Below are positions 14,901-25,509 of a stretch of DNA of 64,000 nucleotides, piece after piece; the first letter of the stretch is position 1, and the number at the start of each line of letters is the position of its first letter. The notes below the pieces were generated by a model. The model was given only the letters and a program-made list of their open reading frames with translations. It was not told the DNA's origin and searched no databases. Both the position numbers and the translations under genes were made by a program. The DNA is from Apostichopus japonicus (taxonomy: Eukaryota > Echinodermata > Holothuroidea > Aspidochirotida > Stichopodidae): positions 136,501-200,500 of the forward strand of contig NC_092581.1 of the NCBI RefSeq assembly GCF_037975245.1, written 5' to 3'.

Positions 14901-17900
14901 CAGTTTGCTTTTGCCGCGATCTTATACGGTCTCTGGGAACTTTAAGTATTAGAAACGAACATAGATATATATCAACTGCTGTCGTGGCGCGGTTGGTTGT
15001 GCTCTGTACCTCGAGAGCGTGACGTATTTTGGATCTCGGGCTCGAGACCAGGTAGGGGCAGTTTGCTTTTGCCGCGATCTTATACGGTCTCTGGAACTTT
15101 AAGTATTAGAAACGAACATAGATTTATATCAACTGCTGTCGTGGCGCGGTTGGTTGTGCTCTGTACCTCGAGAGCGTGACGTATTTTGGATCGCGGGCTC
15201 GAGAACAGGACAGCGCAGTTTGCTTTTGCCGCGATCTTATACGGTCTCTGGAACTTTAAGTATTAGAAACGAACATAGATTTATATCAACTGCTGTCGTG
15301 GCGCGGTTGGTTGTGCTCTGTACCTCGAGAACGTGACGTATTTTGGATCGCGGGCTCGAGACCAGGTGGGGGCAGTTTGCTTTTGCCGCGATCTTATACG
15401 GTCTCTGGAACTTTAAGTATTAGAAACGAACATAGATTTATATCAACTGTTGTCGTGGCGCGGTTGGTTGTGCTCTGTACCTCGAGAGCGTGACGTATTT
15501 TGGATCGCGGGCTCGATACCAGGCCAGCGCAGTTTGCTTTTGCCGCGATCTCATACGGTCTCTGGAACTTTAAGTATTAGAAACGAACATAGATTTATAT
15601 CAACTGCTGTCGTGGCGCGGTTGGTTGTGCTCTGTACCTCGAGAGCGTGACGTATTTTGGAACGCGGGCTCGAGACCAGGCCAGCGCAGTTTGCTTTTGC
15701 CGCGATCTGATACGGTCTCTGGAACTTTAAGTATTAGAAACGAACATAGATTTATATCAACTGCTGTCGTGGCGCGGTTGGTTGTGCTCTGTACCTCGAG
15801 AGCGTGACGTATTTTGGATCGCGGGCTCGAGACCAGGTGGGGGCAGTTTGCTTTTGCCGCGATCTTATACGGTCTCTGGAACTTTAAGTATTAGAAACGA
15901 ACATAGATTTATATCAACTGCTGTCGTGGCGCGGTTGGTTGTGCTCTGTACCTCGAGAGCGTGACGTATTTTGGTCGCGGGCTCGAGACCAGGTGGGGGC
16001 AGTTTGCTTTTGCCGCGATCTGATACGGTCTCTGGAACTTTAAGTATTAGAAACGAACATAGATTTATATCAACTGCTGTCGTGGCGCGGTTGGTTGTGC
16101 TCTGTACCTCGAGAGCGTGACGTATTTTGGTCGCGGGCTCGAGACCAGGTGGGGGCAGTTTGCTTTTGCCGCGATCTGATACGGTCTCTGGAACTTTAAG
16201 TATTAGAAACGAACATAGATTTATATCAACTGCTGTCGTGGCGCGGTTGGTTGTGCTCTGTACCTCGAGAGCGTGACGTATTTTGGATCGCGGGCTCGAG
16301 AACAGGCCAGCGCAGTTTCCTTTTGCCGCGATCCTATAAGGTATCTGGAACTTTAAGTATTAGAAACGAACATAGATTTATATCAACTGCTGTCGTGGCG
16401 CGGTTGGTTGTGCTCTGTACCTCGAGAACGTGACGTATTTTGGATCGCCGGCTCGAGACCAGGTGGGGGCAGTTTGCTTTTGCCGCGATCTTATACGGTC
16501 TCTGGAACTTTAAGTATTAGAAACGAACATAGATTTATATCAACTGCTGTCGTGGCGCGGTTGGTTGTGCTCTGTACCTCGAGAACGTGACGTATTTTGG
16601 ATCGCGGGCTCGAGACCAGGCCAGCGCAGTTTGCTTTTGCCGCGATCTTATACGGTCTCTGGAACTTTAAGTATTAGAAACGAACATAGATTTATATCAA
16701 CTGCTGTCGTGGCGCGGTTGGTTGTGCTCTGTACCTCGAGAGCGTGACGTATTTTGGATCGCGGGCTCGAGACCAGGTGGGGGCAGTTTGCTTTTGCCGC
16801 GATCTTATACGGTCTCTGGAATTTTAAGTATTAGAAACGAACATAGATTTATATCAACTGCTGTCGTGGCGCGGTTGGTTGTGCTCTGTACCTCGAGAGC
16901 GTGACGTATTTTGGTCGCGGGCTCGAGACCAGGTGGGGGCAGTTTGCTTTTGCCGCGATCTTATACGGTCTCTGGAACTTTAAGTATTAGAAACGAACAT
17001 AGATTTATATCAACTGCTGTCGTGGCGCGGTTGGTTGTGCTCTGTACCTCGAGAGCGTGACGTATTTTGGATCGCGGGCTCGAGACCAGGTGGGGGCAGT
17101 TTGCTTTTGCCGCGATCTTATACGGTCTCTGGAACTTTAAGTATTAGAAACGAACATAGATTTATATCAACTGCTGTCGTGGCGCTGTTGGTTGTGCTCT
17201 CTGTAACTCGAGAGCGTGACGTATTTTGGATCGCGGGCTCGAGACCAGGTGGGGGCAGTTTGCTTTTGCCGCGATCTTATACGGTCTCTGGAACTTTAAG
17301 TATTAGAAACGAACATAGATTTTTATCAACTGCTGTCGTGGCGCGGTTGGTTGTGCTCTGTACCTCGAGAGCGTGACGTATTTTTGATCGCGGGCTCGAG
17401 AACAGGCCAGCGCAGTTTCCTTTTGCCGCGATCCTATAAGGTATCTGGAACTTTAAGTATTAGAAACGAACATAGATTTATATCAACTGCTGTCGTGGCG
17501 CGGTTGGTTGTGCTCTGTACCTCGAGAACGTGACGTATTTTGGATCGCCGGCTCGAGACCAGGTGGGTGCAGTTTGCTTTTGCCGCGATCTTATACGGTC
17601 TCTGGAACTTTAAGTATTAGAAACGAACATAGATTTATATCAACTGCTGTCGTGGCGCGGTTGGTGGTGCTCTGTACCTCGAGAGCGTGACGTATTTTGG
17701 ATCGCGGGCTCGAGACCAGGCCAGCGCAGTTTGCTTTTGCCTCGATTTTATACGGTCTCTGGAACTTTAAGTATTAGAAACGAACATAGATTTATATCAA
17801 CTGCTGTCGTGGCGCGGTTGGTTGTGCTCTGTACCTCGAGAGCGTGACGTATTTTGGATCGCGGGCTCGAGACCAGGCCAGCGCAGTTTGCTTTTGCCGC

Positions 17901-20900
17901 GATCTTATACGGTCTCTGGAACTTTAAGTATTAGAAACGAACATAGATTTATATCAACTGTTGTCGTGGCGCGGTTGGTTGTGCTCTGTACCTCGAGAGC
18001 GTGACGTATTTTGGATCGCGGGCTCGAGACCAGGTAGGGGCAGTTTGCTTTTGCCGCGATCTCATACGGTCTCTGGAACTTTAAGTATTAGAAACGAACA
18101 TAGATTTATATCAACTGCTGTCGTGGCGCGGTTGGTTGTGCTCTGTACCTCGAGAGCGTGACGTATTTTGGAACGCGGGCTCGAGACCAGGCCAGCGCAG
18201 TTTGCTTTTGCCGCGATCTTATACGGTCTCTGGAACTTTAAGTATTAGAAACGAACATAGATTTATATCAACTGCTGTCGTGGCGCGGTTGGTTGTGCTC
18301 TGTACCTCGAGAGCGTGACGTATTTTGGATCGCGGGCTCGAGAACAGGTGGGGGCAGTTTGCTTTTGCCGCGATCTTATACGGTCTCTGGAACTTTAAGT
18401 ATTAGAAACGAACATAGATTTATATCAACTGCTGTCGTGGCGCGGTTGGTTGTGCTCTGTACCTCGAGAGCGTGACGTATTTTGGTCGCGGGCTCGAGAC
18501 CAGGTGGGGGCAGTTTGCTTTTGCCGCGATCTTATACGGTCTCTGGAACTTTAAGTATTAGAAACGAACATAGATTTATATCAACTGCTGTCGTGGCGCG
18601 GTTGGTTGTGCTCTGTACCTCGAGAGCGTGACGTATTTTGGATCGCGGGCTCGAGACCAGGTGGGGGCAGTTTGCTTTTGCCGCGATCTTATACGGTCTC
18701 TGGAACTTTAAGTATTAGAAACGAACATAGATATATATCAACTGCTGTCGTGGCGCTGTTGGTTGTGCTCTCTGTAACTCGAGAGCGTGACGTATTTTGG
18801 ATCGCGGGCTCGAGACCAGGTGGGGGCAGTTTGCTTTTGCCGCGATCTTATACGGTCTCTGGAACTTTAAGTATTAGAAACGAACATAGATTTATATCAA
18901 CTGCTGTCGTGGCGCGGTTGGTTGTGCTCTGTACCTCGAGAGCGTGACGTATTTTGGAACGCGGGCTCGAGACCAGGCCAGCGCAGTTTGCTTTTGCCGC
19001 GATCTTATACGGTCTCTGGAACTTTAAGTATTAGAAACGAACATAGATTTATATCAACTGCTGTCGTGGCGCGGTTGGTTGTGCTCTGTACCTCGAGAGC
19101 GTGACGTATTTTGGATCGCGGGCTCGAGACCAGGTAGGGGCAGTTTGCTTTTGCCGCGATCTTATACGGTCTCTGGAACTTTAAGTATTAGAAACGAACA
19201 TAGATTTATATCAACTGCTGTCGTGGCGCGGTTGGTTGTGCTCTGTACCTCGAGAGCGTGACGTATTTTGGTCGCGGGCTCGAGACCAGGTGGGGGCAGT
19301 TTGCTTTTGCCGCGATCTTATACGGTCTCTGGAACTTTAAGTATTAGAAACGAACATAGATTTATATCAACTGCTGTCGTGGCGCGGTTGGTTGTGCTCT
19401 GTACCTCGAGAGCGTGACGTATTTTGGATCGCGGGCTCGAGACCAGGCCAGCGCAGTTTGCTTTTGCCGCGATCTGATACGGTCTCTGGAACTTTAAGTA
19501 TTAGAAACGAACATAGATTTATATCAACTGCTGTCGTGGCGCTGTTGGTTGTGCTCTCTGTAACTCGAGAGCGTGACGTATTTTGGATCGCGGGCTCGAG
19601 ACCAGGCCAGCGCAGTTTGCTTTTGCCGCGATCTTATACGGTCTCTGGAACTTTAAGTATTAGAAACGAACATGGATTGATATCAACTGCTGTCGTGGCG
19701 CGGTTGGTTGTGCTCTGTACCTCGAGAGCGTGACGTATTTTTGATCGCGGGCTCGAGAACAGGCCAGCGCAGTTTCCTTTTGCCGCGATCCTATAAGGTA
19801 TCTGGAACTTTAAGTATTAGAAACGAACATAGATTTATATCAACTGCTGTCGTGGCGCGGTTGGTTGTGCTCTGTACCTCGAGAACGTGACGTATTTTGG
19901 ATCCTGGGCTCGAGACCAGGTGGGGGCAGTTTGCTTTTGCCGCGATCTTATACGGTCTCTGGAACTTTAAGTATTAGAAACGAACATAGATTTATATCAA
20001 CTGCTGTCGTGGCGCGGTTGGTTGTGCTCTGTACCTCGAGAGCGTGACGTATTTTGGATCGCGGGCTCGAGAACAGGCCAGCGCAGTTTGCTTTTGCCTC
20101 GATCTTATACGGTCTCTGGAACTTTAAGTATTAGAAACGAACATAGATTGATATCAACTGCTGTCGTGGCGCGGTTGGTTGTGCTCTGTACCTCGAGAAC
20201 GTGACGTATTTTGGATCGCGGGCTCGAGACCAGGCCAGCGCAGTTTGCTTTTGCCGCGATCTTATACGGTCTCTGGAACTTTAAGTATTAGAAACGAACA
20301 TAGATTGATATCAACTGCTGTCGTGGCGCGGTTGGTTGTGCTCTGTACCTCGAGAGCGTGACGTATTTTGGATCGCGGGCTCGAGAACAGGCCAGCGCAG
20401 TTTGCTTTTGCCGCGATCTTATACGGTCTCTGGAACTTTAAGTATTAGAAACGAACATAGATTTATATCAACTGCTGTCGTGGCGCGGTTGGTTGTTCTC
20501 TGTACCTCGAGAGCGTGACGTATTTTGGATCGCGGGCTCGAGAACAGGCCAGCGCAGTTTGCTTTTGCCGCGATCTTATACAATCTCTGGAACTTTAAGT
20601 ATTAGAAACGAACATAGATTTATATCAACTGCTGTCGTGGCGCGGTTGGTTGTGCTCTGTACCTCGAGAGCGTGACGTATTTTGGATCGCGGGCTCGAGA
20701 CCAGGTGGGGGCAGTTTGCTTTTGCCGCGATCTTATACGGTCTCTGGAACTTTAAGTATTAGAAACGAACATAGATTTATATCAACTGCTGTCGTGGCGC
20801 GGTTGGTTGTGCTCTGTACCTCGAGAGCGTGACGTATTTTGGATCGCGGGCTCGAGACCAGGTGGGGGCAGTTTGCTTTTGCCTCGATCTAATACGGTCT

Positions 20901-21900
20901 CTGGAACTTTAAGTATTAGAAACGAACATAGATTTATATCAACTGCTGTCGTGGCGCGGTTGGTTGTGCTCTGTACCTCGAGAGCGTGACGTATATTGGA
21001 TCGCGGGCTCGAGACCAGGTGGGGGCAGTTTGCTTTTGCCGCGATCTTATACGGTCTCTGGAACTTTAAGTATTAGAAACGAACATAGATTTATATCAAC
21101 TGCTGTCGTGGCGCGGTTGGTTGTGCTCTGTACCTCGAGAGCGTGACGTATTTTGGAACGCGGGCTCGAGACCAGGTGGGGGCAGTTTGCTTTTGCCGCG
21201 ATCTGATACGGTCTCTGGAACTTTAAGTATTAGAAACGAACATAGATTTATATCAACTGCTGTCGTGGCGCGGTTGGTTGTGCTCTGTACCTCGAGAGCG
21301 TGACGTATTTTGGATCGCGGGCTCGAGACCAGGTGGGGGCAGTTTGCTTTTGCCGCGATCTTATACGGTCTCTGGAACTTTAAGTATTAGAAACGAACAT
21401 AGATTTATATCAACTGTTGTCGTGGCGCGGTTGGTTGTGCTCTGTACCTCGAGAGCGTGACGTATTTTGGATCGCGGGCTCGAGACCAGGCCAGCGCAGT
21501 TTGCTTTTGCCTCGATCTTATACGGTCTCTGGAACTTTAAGTATAAGAAACGAACGTAGATTTATATCAACTGCTGTCGTGGCGCGGTTGGTTGTGCTCT
21601 GTACCTCGAGAGCGTGACGTATTTTGGATCGCGGGCTCGAGACCAGGTGGTTGCAGTTTGCTTTTGCCGCGATCCTATAAGGTATCTGGAACTTTAAGTA
21701 TAAGAAACGAACATAGATTTATATCAACTGCTGTCGTGGCGCGGTTGGTTGTGCTCTGTACCTCGAGAGCGTGACGCATTTTGGATCGCGGGCTCGAGAC
21801 CAGGCCATGGCAGTTTGCTTTTGCCGCGATCTTATACGGTCTCTGGAACTTTAAGTATTAGAAACGAACAAAGATTGATATCAACTGCTGTCGTGGCGCG
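8990..21900 (+). repeat. Satellite sub-block B (157-bp monomers)
   Basis: Monomers are 157 bp and alternate between two central haplotypes, CCAGGCCAGCGCAG and CCAGGTGGGGGCAG. Because 157 is not a multiple of three, reading frames close after about 60 codons. Recurrent marked monomers include a GTGCTCTCTGTAAC form near 12.3, 17.2, 18.75 and 19.55 kb, a CCTATAAGGTATC form near 11.3, 14.3, 16.3, 17.4, 19.8 and 21.7 kb, and a TTTTGGTCGC two-base deletion form near 12.05, 15.97, 16.13, 16.91, 18.48 and 19.27 kb. Their spacings are whole multiples of 157 bp. Confidence 0.85.
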
Positions 21901-23090
21901 GTTGGTTGCTCTCTGTAACTCGAGAGCGTGACGTATTTTGGATCGCGGGCTCGAGACCAGGCCAGCGCAGTTTGCTTTTGCCGCGATCTATTACGATCTC
22001 TGCAACTTTAAGTATTAGAAACGAACAAAGATTTATATCAACTGCTGTCGTGGCGCAGATGGTTGTGCTCTATACCTCGAGAGCGAGAAGTATTTTGGAT
22101 CCTGGGCTCGAGACCCGGCAAACGCAGTTTGCTTTTGCCGCGATCTTATACGGTCTCTGGAACTTTAAGTATTAGAAACGAACATAGATTTATATCTACT
22201 GCTGTCGTGGCGCGGTTGGCTGTGCTCTGTACCTCGAGAGCGTGACGTATTTTGGATCGCGGGCTCGAGACCAGGTGGGGCAGTTTGCTTTTGCCGCGAT
22301 CTTATACGGTCTCTGGAACTTTAAGTATTAGAAACGAACAAAGATTTATATCAACTGCTGTCGTGGCGCGGTTGGTTGCTCTCTGTACCTCGAGAGCGTG
22401 ACGTATTTTGGATCGCGGGCTCGAGACCAGGCCAGCACAGTTTGCTTTTGCCGCGATCTAATACGATCTCTGGAACTTTAAGTATTAGAAACGAACAAAG
22501 ATTTATATCAACTGCTGTCGTGGCGCAGATGGTTGTGCTCTATACCTCGAGAGCGAGAAGTATTTTGGATCCTGGGCTCGAGACCCGGCAAACGCAGTTT
22601 GCTTTTGCCGCGATCTTATACGGTCTCTGGAACTTTAAGTATTAGAAACGAACATAGATTTATATCTACTGCTGTCGTGGCGCGGTTGGCTGTGCTCTGT
22701 ACCTCGAGAGCGTGACGTATTTTGGATCGCGGGCTCGAGACCAGGTGGGGCAGTTTGCTTTTGCCGCGATCTTATACGGTCTCTGGAACTTTAAGTATTA
22801 GAAACGAACAAAGATTTATATCAACTGCTGTCGTGGCGCGGTTGGTTGCTCTCTGTACCTCGAGAGCGTGACGTATTTTGGATCGCGGGCTCGAGACCAG
22901 GCCAGCACAGTTTGCTTTTGCCGCGATCTAATACGATCTCTGGAACTTTAAGTATTAGAAACGAACATAGATTTATATCAACAGCTGCCGTGGCGCAGTT
23001 GGTTGTGCTCTGTACCTTGAGAGCGAGACGTATTTTGGATTCTCGGCTCGAGACCTGGCCACCGCAGTTTGCTTTTGCCGCGATCTTATA
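21900..23090 (+). repeat. Divergent array edge with 470-bp higher-order repeat
   Basis: Monomers next to the array boundary differ from the bulk. Two near-identical three-monomer blocks are offset by exactly 470 bp (for example 22,063 and 22,533). In each, one monomer reads TGGCGCAGATG at box A and CTGGGCTCGAGACCCGG around box B. The latter forms a perfect five-base-pair T-arm stem with a seven-base loop, which bulk monomers cannot form. The last, truncated monomer (from about 22,980) has box A TGGCGCAGTTG, a match to the TRGYNNANNNG consensus. Confidence 0.8.
22051..22120 (+). promoter_or_regulatory. Best preserved internal pol III-type promoter (box A + box B) in an edge monomer
   Basis: TGGCGCAGATG (from 22,051) matches box A TRGYNNANNNG. 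GCTCGAGAC (22,106-22,114) matches box B GWTCRANNC at eight of nine positions. A TTTT terminator-like run follows about 20 bp after box B. The same module recurs at 22,521 and, with box B diverged, at 22,991. Whether it is transcribed cannot be told from sequence. Confidence 0.45.
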
Positions 23091-23100
23091 CTGCTAACCC

Positions 23101-23700
23101 CTACTGCTTACACAGTATTGCTCATATGTGTATCTACACACTTCACCGTGTGTACTGAAATGTCTGAAAATACATCTTTATGGACCAAAAATGATAATTG
23201 CATAGAATTCTGTTGTGGTTTATATTGTGACGACTATAAAAAGTATCATTTTGGTAATAACAAAAAATCATCTCTCACTTTAGGTGGCATACTCCTATTG
23301 GAGTCTATATCAATCCGCTCAAAAGCAGCGGGAGAACATCTTTTTGTGACCTGTTATCAATCATGATCTAGTTTTTTGTGGCATGCATGCTAAAGAGCAT
23401 TAATGGAAGTACATGTGGTGAGAAAATTGGGTCAATTGAGGCTATTTTAGGAGCAGCGTAGGAAATTTGTTTACCACTGAGTGAAGAGGTTTGTTTACAA
23501 GTGACGAAAACTTCCGGCTCGGATAGCAAAAAATCTTCATGATCATGGTACGGAAACCTGATGATGCCATGAATGGCCAATTTGTCAGCTATCCGGTGAT
23601 GGGTAGCGTTTAGCTAGTGAAAACTTCTATCTTGACTAAGAGACCACATTACTTTTGTGATTTAGTGTGTAAGTCAATGGGGCTTTTAATGGGCGTATGC
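23101..23700 (+). repeat. Dispersed repeat R1, copy a
   Basis: Begins about 10 bp after the satellite breaks off. It aligns by eye with 25,510-26,160 over some 600 bp, starting at TACTGCTTACACAGTATTGC and passing through GGTGGCATACTCCTATT, GTTTGTTTACAAGTGA and GGGCGTATGCTACC. Differences are mostly substitutions and a missing segment near 23,440. No coding frame of note. I do not recognise the family. Confidence 0.75.
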
Positions 23701-24139
23701 TACCTTAAGCAAAAATGCTAAATTTTTCATTTTAAGTGCTAGAAGTCCCAATTTTGGACCAAAGTAGTTGCTATGGTGTGTAAAAATGGTTTTCAAGCAA
23801 ACGTCTGAAAATTCAAGCTTGGATGATTTGTACGCATAAATTAGTATTACAGACTTAAAGTACCACAAAGAGCATGTGCGTTTCTATACATGAGACCAGA
23901 ACAACATTTTGAGCATTTCTGACCAGTTTTCCTCCCCAATAAACTATTGGGTCATTAAGCCTTGACCTACCAAAGCTTCCGTAATTTGATTCATTCCTTG
24001 ACCCTGCTAAGTAGGTGCCAAATGCACGATATTCAAAATCCTTCAGAATCAGACCAAAATGCCTGCCGTGTGTGTGACGTGAATGACTTAGTTCAGTGAA
24101 ATTTGACATCCGTGGGCACCTAAAGTACATGGTAACCAT

Positions 24140-25500
24140 ATTTTAGGTTATTTTTGCTAAAGTTGGAAGTACCTGGTGTTTGACTAAAGACAAATACTCA
24201 GTTTCAATGCATGAAATACCCATAATGTTGTTAGCTTAGGCCTCAGGTTCATAATGGCGCTACGTTAGTACCCTAGACCACGTCTACACCAGCTGTAGCA
24301 CAATGTGAGGTCTGTATCCTAAGTGGAGTGGCTGCTGAGTGCTAAAACCTTACACAGAGAATGTTTTGAGTCTTATTTAGCAAATAATCCACAAAGGTAT
24401 GCATTTTCTGCTCCTACATATGTGCATCAAGGGGTTTTGAGCCTATTTTCACTATCATTAGTTTTCTGTTGTTTTGTCAATTTTCAGAGAAAGTTGATGT
24501 GCCAAGTCCTCAGCATTCACAGCGATATACTTTGAATGGGTGTGGTATCAATGGCCTCAACTGGTTAGATGAGGTAACAACAAATCCCAAACAACTCTGA
24601 CAGCAGAAAGAGATATCCTGATGCTTCCATGGGAGATCTACTGTAGTAACTACAGTATAGGAACCAGTGCTCGCCACCAATGGAGAAAAAGGTAATTTGA
24701 CGTTGTTGTTCTTTGCCGAGCAACAAATTTGAATGTTTTATCATGAAATATGCCCCCCTATCCACCTCTCTTCCCTTATAACTGTCTTTAATACATTGTA
24801 ACAACCTATGCACAAACCTTTAAATGGACTGGATATGCTGTTGAGGTGAACAGTGTATCTAGATAGCATTTCAGTATTTGTTCCTTTTGACTACTGTACA
24901 TACTGTTACAGTGTGTTTCAGTGTGTGGCCGTTGAGCGTGTTGTATCAAGAATATAGGAGGCGATCATTTATTAAGTAACAGACTTGGTTTATTATTGTA
25001 CTTCAGTAGCCATATTCAATGGAGTGCACAGACTCGTAGTGTGTAATATGAAGAGCAAGTACGGTAGCTCATATTGATCAGCTACATAAATGTACTTGTC
25101 ACACAGTGAGGCTGTGGTTTACAAATCCCGATGATCCAGTTTTGGCAAAGAACACCTTCAATTCTCTTCTCTTATTCTTAGTAACTTAGCAGTTGCACTG
25201 GAGTGACATGCAATATCAGTTTAACATGTTCCAAACAGTTCAGGAATACATTGGGGTATGTCCTGTAGGTCAGTTTGGGAGGAATCAGCTGAGCTAAACA
25301 AAAGTAGTTTTCATCACTTTTCAGAGCCAGAGACGAAAAAACCCTCCCCGCAGACCCTTCTCTGGATGACGTTTCTGCAGGTAGGGCAAGCCAGACCAAG
25401 TGGGCGGTGATCAGGAATACCAATACAACCTGCAGGAATCATAGATGCACCCAAATTGGTCAAGCTTATCAAAATTCGTGACTGGAAATGTTGTTGCAGT
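24140..25500. other. Unassigned AT-rich spacer
   Basis: I see no gene, long inverted repeat or copy of the other repeats here. Short ORFs (up to 82 codons) lack recognisable motifs. Confidence 0.5.
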
Positions 25501-25509
25501 CGTAGACCT

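Larger units (their letters stand above)
1..23090 (+). repeat. tRNA-like satellite array, 155-157 bp monomer, about 148 copies
   Basis: A single head-to-tail array fills the first 36 percent of the window and runs off its left end. Every monomer contains, in order, a box A-like TGGCGCGGTTG, a short self-pairing GCTCT...AGAGC segment, a box B-like GGCTCGAGACC about 45 bp further on, a TTTT run in GCTTTTGCC, and an AT-rich linker containing AGAAACGAACATAG. Monomer length varies by indels at two places: GGTTGCTC versus GGTTGTGCTC, and CTGGAAC versus CTGGGAAC. Two XhoI-type CTCGAG sites lie 31 bp apart in most monomers, so digestion would give a ladder. The boxes fit a tRNA or tRNA-derived SINE that was amplified in tandem. 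That origin is inferred; I do not know this satellite by name. The array stops within a monomer at 23,090, where an R1 repeat begins. Confidence 0.95.

Noticed and set aside
9343-21931. Dozens of 60-codon ORFs in the 157-bp block as a multigene family
   Set aside because: They repeat with the monomer and begin and end at the same satellite positions; no start context or conservation pattern separates them from the repeat.
1-23090. CRISPR array or functional tRNA gene cluster
   Set aside because: Monomers have no unique spacers, ruling out CRISPR. A canonical tRNA cloverleaf cannot be formed: the anticodon-like loop is eight bases, and the acceptor stem does not pair beyond four bases.
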